In this document: piece after piece, positions 1-10,532 of the stretch
Position numbering within the stretch: the stretch's first letter is position 1
How the letters are laid out: each line of letters starts with the position of its first letter
Origin: Cryptomeria japonica
Taxonomy: Eukaryota > Streptophyta > Pinopsida > Cupressales > Cupressaceae
Direction: 5' to 3'
DNA length: 55,000 nucleotides
Assembly: GCF_030272615.1 (NCBI RefSeq)
Contig: NC_081405.1
Span: forward strand, 577,174,752-577,229,751
Made by a program: the position numbers and the translations under genes
Notes under the pieces: generated by a model
Told to the model about the DNA's origin: nothing
What the model saw: only the letters and a program-made list of their open reading frames with translations
Databases searched by the model: none

Positions 1-643
1 TAACAAATAAGAATTAAACTATCATGTATATAATGATAAGATAAAATGATTGGTAAAAGAACTATCCTAACATGATACACTAGCTTGATATGATTATCGT
101 GATAAAGAGAAATACTTCTCAAATGCTTATTAGATTATTTCTATTCAAAGAGAGACTAAAATGCTTGATAAAAATGGGTATACATTAGATGCATAAAACT
201 TGGATCCCTTGATGATAGTAGAATGGCTCTATTTATAGGGAAAATAGGGAAACGAAGGGTCAAGATTGGATGATCCTATCAAGGGTTAGGATAAAAAGTT
301 ATCAATCCATGTTTACAATTCTCACCAATGAAATGGTGACAATTGTCAACATAAGACTGCTTGAGAGGAGATGTAAGAAGCATTAAATGCTTGAGAAGAC
401 CTCATGGCTACCTTAGGAGGTAAGGGTTAAGGTTAGGTTAAGATTATCCATTGGATAAAGCTTTTATCCAAAGGATAAACTCTTGTGCAAGGGTTAAAGG
501 GATAACCATGGTCAAAGAAATGAATACTTGATGAGACCCTTGGGTTAGATGAGGGTTGAGTTAGAGAGAAAATCTCTAATCATGCAAAAGGGTTGAGTTA
601 ACCATTAATGGTTTGGAATACTTTCAAGGTTAACTTGTTGAAG
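1..643 (-). repeat. Left LTR of the outer element, part A (interrupted)
   Basis: This stretch aligns with about 19,278-19,890 of the right LTR with few differences, for example the shared blocks around ctatcctaacatgatacac and gataaccatggtcaaag. It stops exactly at the AAG that flanks the CACTA terminus at 644. The homology resumes at 14,815. About 270 bp of this LTR should lie before the window. Confidence 0.8.
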
Positions 644-674
644 CACTAATATATTTGCCCTAAAATTCCAATGG
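644..674 (+). repeat. Left terminal inverted repeat of the CACTA element
   Basis: It starts with CACTA and pairs imperfectly with the minus strand of 14,781-14,811, sharing ATTTG, CCTAA and ATGG blocks. It is preceded by target duplication AAG. Confidence 0.7.
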
Positions 675-880
675 TAGTTTCTGACGGAGAAGGTATATTG
701 TGAACAAATTTTTTTTTTTTGAAAAATTGCCCGCATTCGTTGGAATCCTGATGATAATTCAATAAATGTTTGCGGAAAGGAAGGAATTGGCAATGACATT
801 TGTGGTTTTTTACAAAAAGTGCCCACGTTCGTCGAAATTCTGATTACAACGGGCATTACTTAAAACAAAAAACAAAAGAC
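675..880. repeat. CACTA subterminal region with a spaced direct repeat
   Basis: Two versions of a block of about 40 bp lie 90 bp apart: aaaaattgcccgcattcgtt near 721 and caaaaagtgcccacgttcgt near 815, each followed by a GGAATCCTGA or GAAATTCTGA motif. The same motif type recurs at the right end (14,520-14,780) and at 49,515-49,810. CACTA subterminal repeats commonly bind the element's own transposase, but that role is only inferred here. Confidence 0.45.
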
Positions 881-1034
881 CAAGGCATTTCAAATCATTT
901 TCATGGCCTCTTCCCATTCTCTTGTTGTCACCCCAGCAACGTATTCCCACCCACAGTTCCACCTCTGTTTGCTAGAATCCCCTAGCCTTACCTCTGCCAC
1001 TACTCATTGCTTGTTCCTGGTCATAGCTATTTAG

Positions 1035-1332
1035 GAGGGAACCACTGGTCGAGTGGTTAACTGGTTTTTGTTCTTATGGTGGAATTTTCCTAGAACTGGA
1101 ACAAAGTGCGGGATCTTTGGAGCAGAATCTTTCACTCGGCCGTGGAAGGAATTCGAACAAGGATTGAAGGCCCCCCACTTCTTGTTCATGGTGTGGTTGA
1201 CTATCTATACATACAGTGACAAACTGTATCGATCGAGGTTGTGTCTATGTACATAATGCCACGGCCGGCTTTTTTTTGGGTGATCATTCGGGCCTCAAAG
1301 CAGACCCGCAGGGGAGAGGTTTTTTTTTTTAT
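1035..1332 (+). mobile_element. Possible tRNA-derived SINE
   Basis: A box-A-like stretch (ggtcgagtggttaactgg, 1,047-1,064) and a box-B-like stretch (ggaattcgaacaagg, around 1,147-1,161) lie at plausible spacing in a relatively GC-rich block. The block ends in a T10 run (1,321-1,330), as in some plant SINEs. The match is by motif only, target duplications were not found, and the short ORF across it is probably incidental. Confidence 0.35.
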
Positions 1333-1334
1333 CT

Positions 1335-2569
1335 TAACACTTTTTGTTTTCATGACATTTGAGTGAAGTAGACCAGAGTTGCAATTGTTATGGAACTCGG
1401 GAAGCTACTTGAAATTTCATATTGATCAACCTTGTGAGTAAACCACGACTCCATTGGGTTTGTCATAACAATTTCAGCACCATCCATGATTAGTCCATCA
1501 TCAATCATGATTAACAGTAGCGAACTTATCCAATGTCACATAACACCATGCAATGAACTTAAGACATAACTCATTATTCTTTTGTATGAAATTTTTCAAC
1601 CAAGATTATCATATTTCAACTTGTGTGATAAGTTTTGGCATTAGAATCAACTAATAGTCAACATAGATATTTATCATCAACCTCCCTTTTTTTCACCAAT
1701 GGGATAAAAATTTATTAAACACAACGAGAATTATAGAGCAATAAAGTAGATACATAACCTAATCTAATCTCCATTTGCATAACCTAAGAGGGTAGATACA
1801 ACTAAATAATCTTGAAAGAATTGTATATGAAGGGCACTATTAGAAAAGAACTTATGTACCATGCTAGTCTATGTAGCTACTACTAATTATTGCATAGAAA
1901 TAGATACATGTGTTAGAATGTGTTGAAATAGAAGCTAGCTCGAATACCTATCTATTGTATTTTAATATTGTCAACGAAAATTAAAATACACATGTATTAT
2001 CTATTATGTAAAGCGAACTTAGGGCTGGGCCCAAATACATGTAACTTGTAATTATGTCTTGCTTGGGCAAGACCTATATATAATGTAACTTGTGGATAGG
2101 ACAGGTCCTATAATTGTAACTTGTAATTTGGTCTAACCCTAATTGGGTGATGTAACTTATGGTCCTATATTGAATGTAACTTGTAGATAGGGTATGTCCA
2201 ATATGTATTTTGAGCAATTATATATTGGGCTGGGCCCAAACTCATGTAGCGTGTGATAAAGGCAATCAAGCAATAATCTCTTAATAGGTCAAGACCTATT
2301 TGGATGATATACATAATATTATTATTAAATTAACAAGGTAGGCCGACTTGAGACTTGACACCACAAGTCAAGTATATAAGCAAATCATTTACATGGCCTA
2401 ATGAATCAATAACATACAAGGCAAATTATTCTTAAGGTTGTCAACACATGTAATCCACTCTCCAACATTTGGTGATCTCTCTCTCTCTCTTGCGCGAAAT
2501 TGCTCCTCATCCATTGTGAAGAGGTTGGCTGTTAGGTGATACTAATGATAAATATTCAAAAAGTATAAT
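1335..2569. other. CACTA interior, left side: repeats, no gene
   Basis: No ORF with a recognisable domain occurs. From about 1,912 (TGTTAGAATGTG) to about 2,467 (TCTCCAACA) the sequence has LTR-like ends and may be a lone LTR. Within it the phrase ATGTAACTTGT or close variants recurs about six times between 2,037 and 2,190, and a gggctgggcccaaa block occurs twice (2,023 and 2,227). A short CT microsatellite lies near 2,477. Confidence 0.4.
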
Positions 2570-3017
2570 TGTAGGATTTTGCCAAGATCAAGGGCACAAT
2601 GAAAAGCATAAAAGAGACAATAGAATGATAAGAACAAACTGTATTCTCATCAATATGCAAAATGATCAACTGGATTAACCAATACAATGAATAGAGGCCT
2701 GCTTATATAGGCAAGGCCATATGGATGTATGAGCACACAAATATGACATGTGGCTCAATGAGAAACAAGGGTAGATAAGAAATACTAGGGGTACGTAGGA
2801 GAAATAATATAATATTCCACAAGAGGTGGATGACCCATCGAATGTGGAGTGTAACAACAAAATAAGACCACAAAAGGTGGAATTTCACCTACAAGCTCTA
2901 TCCCTATGTGCACACTTCCCTAAGTGTCTCAAATCCAAACTACAAAGAGATGCATTATCCTAAGTTAACTTAAGTAAGTGTAATAATATCCAAAATGAAT
3001 ATTTATTTACACCAAAA
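2570..3017 (-). repeat. 3' LTR of the outer copia
   Basis: It is nearly identical to 12,017-12,464. It starts TGTAGGATTT and ends ACCAAAA, where the partner ends ACCAACA. The terminal CA is therefore mutated in this copy. Confidence 0.93.
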
Positions 3018-3028
3018 CCCCCCCTTAA
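3018..3028 (-). promoter_or_regulatory. Polypurine tract of the outer copia
   Basis: The minus strand reads TTAAGGGGGGG directly before the 3' LTR. Two more G7 runs occur upstream in the 3' untranslated region (3,187-3,196 and 3,263-3,271). Confidence 0.8.
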
Positions 3029-3286
3029 GTGCAAATTAGGGGAATGAAGACTCAAGTCAACAATGCAAGATGGGTCCTGGCTACTAGGCCATGATAGGTA
3101 CCCATGTACAATATGCAAATGCAAGAAAATCTATGCAATGCAATTTCTCACAAACGGAGAAAGGGAGAAAACCCAGTGGGAAAAAACTCCCCCCCAAAAG
3201 AGAGATGAATGTACAAAAGACTCTCAAAGAAGAAGGACAAAACCTCAAAGAGGAAAAAGTCCCCCCCATAAGAGAGGAAGGAGAAG
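3029..3286 (-). other. 3' untranslated region of the outer copia
   Basis: No gene occurs here. Two internal purine-rich G7 tracts repeat in a context resembling the true polypurine tract. The 122-codon plus-strand ORF here is antisense and incidental. Confidence 0.6.
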
Positions 3287-5495
3287 TCAGCTGACCCCAC
3301 CTAATGACACATCCCACACCCCCAAGAGAGCTCGCAACTGCTGGAACTTACTCTCAGTGAAAGGTTTGGTGAATATGTCAGCAACCTGCTCTACTGTAGG
3401 ACAATACTACAAATCAATGACTTGCTCCTAGATGAGCTCTCAGATATAGTGCATATGAATCTCGATGTGTTTGGTCCGCTGGTGCTGGACTGGGTTCTTC
3501 GAGATTGCAATAGCACTCTGATTGTTGCAATGTAGAACTGTCGGCTGTGGAGTGGTGAATCCAAACTCAGTGAGAATCTGTTGGAGCCAAATGGTCTCAG
3601 TCACTGTGTTAACAGCACCTCGATACTCAGCCTCAGTTGAAGAGAGAGCAATAGCTTGTTGCTTCTTGCTCTACCAACAAATGGGGCCCGAACCAAGGTG
3701 AAAACTATAACCAGAAGTAGACTTATGATCAACTAGATCACCAGCCCAATCAGAGTCTATGTAACCAACCAAGCAAAGTCCTGTGCCTGCTGCATAGTGA
3801 ATCCCATAGTGATGTGTACCCTAGATGTAATGAAGGATGCGTTTGGCGGCTTTCCAATGAAGCTCATGTGGTTCCTACATGAAGCGAGAAACCATGCCAA
3901 TTGCAAATGAAATATTAGGGCGTGTATGAGTCAAGTAGATGAGACTACCCACAAGCTAAAGATACAAAGTGGCATCAACTGGTGGAGAAGAACAATGAGC
4001 CTCAAGCTTGACTCCTGAAAGAAAGGGAGTCGGGGCAGGCTTACAATCAGCCATATGAAAGTGTGCAAGTAGATCAAGAGCATACTTGGGCTACGATAGA
4101 GTAATCCTAGAAGGTGACTGTGAAATCTCTATCCCAAGAAAGTAGTGCAAAAGACCCAAGTCAGTCATAGCAAATCTATCATGCAAAGCAGATTTGACCC
4201 TGCTAATGATGGATGAAGTACTCCCTGTAATGATCAAGTCATCAACATAGAGCACAAGTATCAAGTGAGAGTCATCTTGTCGCAAAATGTAGACATTCGG
4301 ATTGGAATGACACCTGGTGAACCCTGCAGAGAGAAGAAAGGAATCCATCTTGGCGTACCAAGCCCCGGGGGCCTGCTTAAGGCCATAAAGAGATTTCTTT
4401 AGTCTGTAAACCAAGGAAGTATCCTGGATGAAACCCTGTGGCTGCTCCATATAAATCTCCTCATCAAGATCACCATGAAGAAAAGCACTCTTCACATCCA
4501 TCTGATGTACAACCCAACCATGAGCTACAGCAATAGCAAGTGTCAAACAAATGAAGTTCATCTTGGCTACGGGTGCAAAGGTCTCAGTATAGTCAACACC
4601 TACAACCTGAGAAAAACCTTTTGCAACAAGCCGAGCCTTATACTTATCCACACTACCATCCGCTGAAAACTTGGTCTGATAGATCCACTTACATCGAACC
4701 ATCTTTCTCCCCTTAGGGAGATGGACTAGATCCCATGTGTTGTTCCTCATCAAGGAACTATACTCTTCCTCCATAGCTTGGTCCCACTCAGGAACCCCTG
4801 ATGCTTCCCTAAATGTCTGTGGATCCGAAGCGGTAGCAATAAATGCATGTGGAAGATCCTGATGTTGTGATCGATTTATCCGTGTATTTGAAGGATCCCT
4901 AACAAGAGAACCCGCAGACTCAAGTGTCTATCGAGCCCAATGAGGTCTAGGTGGAGGTGGAGAATGAGGCTCCTCAACTACAAGTGGACCCTGCGGAGGT
5001 GTAACCTTGCGAGTCAGAGTTGAAGGAGTCTCATCATCTGAATCACTAACATCACTATCCACAATGGAGGAAGGTGGAGGAGGTAGAGAGGCTAAGCTAG
5101 GAGAGCTTTCCTCAAAGTGAACACTCCTCTCAATGAATACCTCATGTGTCTCTCGATCCATCAAACTGTATGCCTTAACACCCTCAGGATATCCAACAAA
5201 TATGCAAGGCTGACTCTGAGGTTCCAATGCCTTGCATTTCTACGGAGGTATGCGAGCCCATGCTGGACACCCAAAGACTCTGAAATGTCTCACAATCAGT
5301 TTCCTACCAGCCCAAGCTTCAAAAGGAGTAATACCTTGCAAAGCTTTGTGAGGCACCCGATTCTAGATGTGTGTGGCACAACTGATAGCCTCTGCCCAAA
5401 ACGCGGGATCAAGAGAACGTGCATGTATCATACAGCTAGCCATTTCTTTCAGAGTTCTATTCTTGCATTCTACAACCCCGTTCTGCTGTGGAGTA
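3287..5495 (-). pseudogene. pol: Outer copia pol, second half: C-terminal integrase, reverse transcriptase, RNase H
   Basis: It resumes at the integrase PQQNGVVECKNRT block that bears the catalytic Glu, then the FVGYPEGVKAY segment. Reverse transcriptase occupies about 4,090-4,780, with WIYQTKFSADGS, KARLVAKGFSQ, QMDVKSAFLHGDL and the active site LYVDDLIITG all intact. RNase H follows (DSDWAGD near 3,745, SSTEAEYRGA near 3,630, TKHIEIHMHYI). TAG stops occur at 4,091-4,093 and several later places, mostly where CAG, CAA or TGG would restore the frame. The frame ends at TGA 3,287-3,289. It once copied element RNA into DNA; it is now non-functional. Confidence 0.9.
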
Positions 5496-5745
5496 TGTTA
5501 GGGTTTCAAGCAAATCCGAAGCAAATATGAACTATCAATTATATGCAGATTTAAAAACAAAAGATAAAGAAATAAAATAGGACATAGATAACACAGAGAT
5601 TTAACGTGGTTCACCCAGAATGGGTTACGTCCACCATACACAGCCGTTCAATCTTTCTTATTATCTAGCAAAAACAGTACATCAACCTTACAATGCCTTA
5701 AGCATCCCAGCCGCTTATAACATGCATTTTTAGGGCAACAAACAA
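5496..5745 (-). repeat. 3' LTR of the nested copia (truncated)
   Basis: It starts TGTTAGGGTT like its partner but ends about 44 bp early, where LTR sequence joins reverse-transcriptase coding sequence at an ACAA(G) microhomology. Confidence 0.88.
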
Positions 5746-8267
5746 GTCTGGCCTTATATCTTTTCTGACCTCCTTCCTCCTCCTTCAGCCGATAAACCCA
5801 TTTGTTAGGCAAGGCTCTTTTTTCTGCAGGTAAAGGGACTAAGTCCCAAGTCTTATTTTTCATCAAGGAGTCCATCTCCTCTTTCATGCCTAGTTGCCAC
5901 TGTTGTTTGGCATCCACTTGCATTGCTTCTTCATATTCTTCTGGTTCACCAGAATCTGTTAATAAAATAGAATACAAAGAAGGAGAAAATATTTTAGGGG
6001 GTCTACTTGTCCTCGTAGAACGTCTAACACTTGCAGGAGTTTGTGGGACAATCTGTTGTTGCTGAGCATCATGTACCTATGGCATTTCATTTTCAGGAAT
6101 CTTATCCAACACCACATATTCTTGTTTGTCCTGTTCATGCTTCTTTTCCTGCATTTGTTCTTTATACATAACCTTCTCATTGAATATAACATCTCTACTT
6201 CTAATTATTTTCTTATTTTCAAGATCCCATAACCGATAGCCATATTCATCTATCCCATATCCAATGAAGGTACATTTCTGAGATTTAGCATCAAGCTTGG
6301 TTCTGTTTTCTTTATCAACATGGACAAAAGCTTCGCAACCAAAAGTTTTTAGAAAAGAATAATTTACCTTTTTACTAGTCCATGCCTCCTCTGGAATACC
6401 ACCATCCAAAGGGGTTGAAGGTCCTCTATTTATCAAATAGACAGTAGTATTTACAGCATCTGCCCAAAAATGTAAGGGCAATCTAGCATGCAATCTCATG
6501 CTCCTTGCACGTTCCATGATGGTCCTATTCATTCTCTTTGACACACCATTTTCCTGTGGAGTTCCTGGAACTGTCTTCTGCTTTCGAATCCCATTTAAGG
6601 AACAGTAATCTTCAAATGATTTGCTGCAATACTCACCTCCATTATCCGATCTGAGACACTTCAACCTTTTTCCTGTCTCATTCTCAGCCAAAGCTTTCCA
6701 TTTCTTAAAAGTTTCAAAAATATCTGATTTTTGTTTTAGGAAATATACCCATGTTTTTCTGGTTGAGTCATCAATAAAAATAACATAATAACAAGAGCCA
6801 CCAAGAGATGATACCTGAGCTGGTCCCCATACATCTGAATGTACAAGCTCTAACTTCTCACTCTTCTTCTCTTTCCCAACCTTGAGAAATCTGACTCTTT
6901 TCTGTTTACCATAAACACAGTTTTCATAGAACTCTAAATCAATCTTCTTTAGTCCTGGCAACAGATTTTTGGAGTGAAGGATTTTCATCCCTTTCTCACT
7001 CATTTGCCCAAGCCTATGGTGCCACATTATCGAATCTGTTCTTGCAACATTTATTGTTGTTGTCCCTGCAGTAACTTTATCTATAGCAGCTAAGGTAGAG
7101 TAAGTGTTACCAATACACAGATATAATGTGCCTACCTTCACACCTTTAGCTACTACTAATGATCCTTTAGTGACCTTCCACATACTGTCTGAGAAGGTAA
7201 CTATGCAACCTTCACTACCTAGTTGCCCTGCAGAAATTAAATTTCTTCTTAAATTAGGAACATGTCTTACCTCCTGCAGAAACCAGTCATTACCATTCTG
7301 TAACTTGATCTTTATCTTTCCTTTTCCAACAATTTGACAAGGCTCATCATCACCCAAATATACCTGTCCAAAATCACCTTGAACATAATCTAGAAAATAT
7401 TTTCTATGGGGTGTAGCATGAAATGAAGCCCCAGAATCTATTACCCAGGAATCATTAATATTATCCAAACATAAGATTAAAGCATCTTGTAAAGTATTAC
7501 TTGCAATATTAGCTTCCCTACTGTCATTTTCATTTTTGTCTCCTTCTTTGTTTTTCCGAGACCAACAATCTTTCTTTAGATGACCAGGCTTTCCGCAGTA
7601 CCAGCAATCTTTCTTTCCTCTAGATTGAGAGCGTCCTTTCTTTGACTTCCCTCGTGACTTCTCATTCCCAGGGCCTTTTCCTCTTTCCTTTGATCTTCCT
7701 CTGTTCTCCACATTCAAAACACTACTCGATGATGTTGGAGTCTCACCTGTGCTTTTCCTTCGCATTTCCTCGCTTAGGATAACACCAACAATATCATCAA
7801 ATACCAAAGTATTTTTACTAGAGACAGAGTTACTTACAGCCATAACCAAGCTATTCCAGCTTTCTGGCAAAGAACATAAAATCAAGAGAGCCCTAACCTC
7901 TTCTGCAAAGGTAATTTTTACCGAAGACAATTGACTGGTAATTGTATTAAATTCATTTAAGTGCTCTGCTACAGATCCTCCCTCACTCATTTTCAAATTA
8001 AACAAACGCTTCATAAGAAATACCTTATTCGAAGCCAAGGGTTTCTCATACAGCTTAGCCAATGTTGCCATCAAATCTATAGTCATTTTTGCTTCTGTTA
8101 TATTGAATGCTACAGATGCCGCAAGGCACAATCGAATGGATCCCAGTGCCTTTCTATCTAAAATGTCGCCACAAATCCTTTTGATACAGGTAATCCTCCA
8201 TCTGCATTTTCTATAACTGATAATTCTGGCCGTTAAACTTTTTGACCTTGAATTTGGAATCCTCCAT
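5746..8267 (-). pseudogene. gag-pol: Nested copia gag-pol polyprotein, truncated in reverse transcriptase
   Basis: The start is the ATG at 8,265-8,267 (MEDSKFKV). A TAG (8,211-8,213) replaces a probable Trp codon, and a short deletion follows after DLWRHF. From 8,131 the frame is open for 684 codons: gag, zinc knuckle [14 protein letters not shown], protease DSGASFHAT, pre-integrase [13 protein letters not shown], and integrase with [15 protein letters not shown] and [13 protein letters not shown] supplying the three catalytic acids. A TAG at 6,077-6,079 then interrupts it. The frame continues into RT (MKNKTWDLV, KWVYRLK, RYKARLV), where it fuses to LTR sequence. RT catalytic Asp residues and RNase H are absent. 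The gag start resembles Tork/TNT1-type copia elements. Confidence 0.9.
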
Positions 8268-8313
8268 TGCTCCCACTCAAATCTGAAAGTCCTACCAATT
8301 TACAGAAAACCTC

Positions 8314-8325
8314 GCTCTGATACCA
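8314..8325 (-). promoter_or_regulatory. Primer-binding site of the nested copia (tRNA-iMet type)
   Basis: The minus strand reads TGGTATCAGAGC, two bases inside the 5' LTR. Confidence 0.92.
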
Positions 8326-8327
8326 AT

Positions 8328-8621
8328 TGTTAGGGTTTCAAGCAGATCCGAAGCAAATATGAACTAACAATTATATGCAGATTTAAAAACAAAAGATAAA
8401 GAAATAAAACAGGACACAGATAACACAGAGATTTAATGTGGTTCACCCAGAATGGGTTACGTCCACCATACACAGCCGTCCAATCTTTCTTATTATCCAG
8501 CAAAAACAGTACATCAACCTTACAATGCCTTAAGCATCCCAGCCGCTTATAACATGCATTTTTAGGGCAACAAACAAAGTCGGCCTTTTGTACTTTGCTG
8601 ATCAGTCACCACATTTCAACA
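8328..8621 (-). repeat. 5' LTR of the nested copia (complete, 294 bp)
   Basis: TGTTAGGGTT...TTTCAACA gives canonical ends. It is followed by duplication GAGTA at 8,622-8,626. Confidence 0.92.
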
Positions 8622-8626
8622 GAGTA

Positions 8627-9545
8627 TATGCTATAGAATGATGAAGATCAATCCCCTCAAATGTACAAAAATCCTCAAGTCTTTGTTCACATATTCCCTT
8701 CCATTATCTATGCGAAGAATCTTGACCACTTTCCCTTATTGCTTCTCCACATGAGTCTTGAAGTCTTGAAATCTGTCAAATACGTCACTCTTATGAATGA
8801 GAAAGTAGACCCAAGTGAAGTGGGAGTAGTCATCAATGAAGGTAAGAACATAGCGGGCCTTACTAAATGAAGGTGCTGGAAATGGACCTGCTACATCGCT
8901 GTGAACAAGTTGAAGAACTTCCAAAGCTCTCCAAGTTTTCCCTTTATCAAACTTCTCTTCGGGATGCTTGCCCATGGAACAACCTGAACATACACGCTCT
9001 AAAAAATGGATTCGAGGTAGACCTGTGACCATGTCTTTAGCGCTTAGCTGCTGAAGATAGCGATAGTTGAGGTGACCAAACCGCTCATGCCATAGCTTAC
9101 TTTTTGAATTTGAATGAGTAAGCAAGGCCCTAGAAGGTGAACATGGCACAAAGTGGGAGAATGAATAAAGCTGTGAGTTGTCATTGACTTGTCCCACTGC
9201 TACCAAGGCATCATCATCAAGTTCCTTTACCACAATTGAATCTGGTGTAAACTCAACCTTTTTCCCATTCCCATAGTAAGTGATTTGGTAGATGGAGAGA
9301 AGGTTGGTAGACAAGTTAGGAACATAGAGAACATTCTCAAATGTTCCGTAATCCATGTCAATTGAACCTTTCCCTTCAACCTCTACTTCTGTGTCATCAC
9401 CTATGTAAATGTGAGGTACCTTAGATGGTTCCAATGAAGAAAACTGCTCCTTTGTAGAACCCATGTGATAGGAGGCACCCGAGTCAAGTATCCATTGTTG
9501 TGAAGAACCTGTTGTAGCCACAAATGCTTGCCCTTTTCCCTTAGA
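8627..9545 (-). pseudogene. pol: Outer copia pol, first half: protease and N-terminal integrase
   Basis: In order on the minus strand: the aspartic protease motif LDSGASYHM, the GAG-pre-integrase segment (WHERFGHLNYRYL) with the H/C residues of the integrase zinc-binding domain, then the integrase core with the first catalytic Asp in HSDVAGPF and the FIDDYSHFTWVYFL block. A TAA at 8,736-8,738 interrupts it before the second Asp (IDNGREY). The frame runs to HSIAYT, where the second copia is inserted at 8,621/8,622. The rest of integrase resumes at 5,490. The product would have processed Gag-Pol and inserted cDNA. Confidence 0.88.
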
Positions 9546-9548
9546 CTA

Positions 9549-10487
9549 TGAGGAAGTGGAAGGAGATGAATCCTTCTTTGTGTAGGAGGATGGCAAGTTG
9601 ATGTTGTTTTTCTTAAGAAGATTGGTTAATTCATCAACTTGCTTTGCGTGGCATCGATGCTCATCATGACCATACTTCTTGCAATATGCACAAGTTGGTT
9701 TATCCTTCTTAGGTGGTGTCCCCTTGTTGGAAGAGGATGAAAAATTGCCTTGTGATGGAGAGGATGATTATCCTTTTTCCTGGTGTGGCTTAGACTTAGA
9801 TTTCTTCTTCTTCTTGTTGGAATCTTTGCCCTGACTTCCTTGATTCCCTTGATTAGCCACCAAAGCCTTGGATTTTGAAGACTTGAGAAACCCCATGTTC
9901 AATAACTTAGATTGTTCCAATATTAACATTTCTGTGAAAGCATCAAATGAAGGCATAACATAAGAACTCCCCACTGTCAAATGATGAGTTTGGAAGCTAG
10001 ATACAAATGCTGCATATTCTGGTGCAAGCTTATCCAACAAGTTGAATATCAACTGAGCATCCTTTTTGTCAATTCCACAATCCTTAAGCTTTGCTCTTAG
10101 CTCATTTGCTTTGGTGACATAATCTTGGATTGTATCAAAACTCTTGGGATCCAAGTTGGTGAGCTCATTGTCAATCTGATAGCCTCTGATTTCATCAACT
10201 TGTCCATACAATTTCTGAAACATATCCCAAGCCTCTTTGATTGTTTTACACTTCTCAATGTGAAAAATGAGGTCATCTGATACATACTTGCGTAAGGTTC
10301 CAAGAGCCATGCAATTCTTTATGAGCCATTCTAATTGAGCAATTGGATCAGCCTTAGGATCAGGTGGTGTTGTAATTGTTCCATCTATGTAGTGTGTGAG
10401 ACCCTTTTCCATTATTTTACTCCATACTTTAATTTTCCATGATGCATAATTATGTGGAGTTAAAGGTGGAAATTTATTAGGACTCAT
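9549..10487 (-). pseudogene. gag: Outer copia gag (broken)
   Basis: The probable start is the ATG of MSPNKFPPLTPHNYASW near 10,487; an upstream in-frame ATG at 10,532 lies in the leader. The capsid-like part follows the usual copia gag pattern (W-K, D-L, F-L-D-K-L-A-P-E-Y segments). The frame stops at TAA 9,768-9,770, then continues through a CX2CX4HX4C zinc knuckle (CAYCKKYGHDEHRC, minus, about 9,645-9,690) to another stop, TAG, at 9,546-9,548. Gag would package element RNA into virus-like particles in the cytoplasm. With the stops it gives at most a 240-residue product lacking the RNA-binding knuckle. Confidence 0.85.
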
Positions 10488-10532
10488 TGCAATAAAAATG
10501 GAAAGAGCACAAAGAGAGGCACAATCACACAA

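Larger units (their letters stand above)
5496..8621 (-). mobile_element. Second Ty1/copia retrotransposon nested in the integrase of the first
   Basis: It is flanked by a perfect 5-bp duplication GAGTA (5,491-5,495 and 8,622-8,626). The right (5') LTR is 8,328-8,621 and the left (3') LTR is 5,496 to about 5,745, shortened at its inner edge. A tRNA-iMet primer site lies at 8,314-8,325. The gag-pol frame is long, but the polymerase stops in the first part of reverse transcriptase and runs straight into the LTR, so the element lost most of RT and all of RNase H and could only move with help. The LTR copies differ at about seven of 250 positions by eye, nearly all C/T or A/G changes. Confidence 0.95.

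Noticed and set aside
3063-3431. 122-codon plus ORF
   Set aside because: Antisense to the 3' end of the outer copia pol and its 3' untranslated region.
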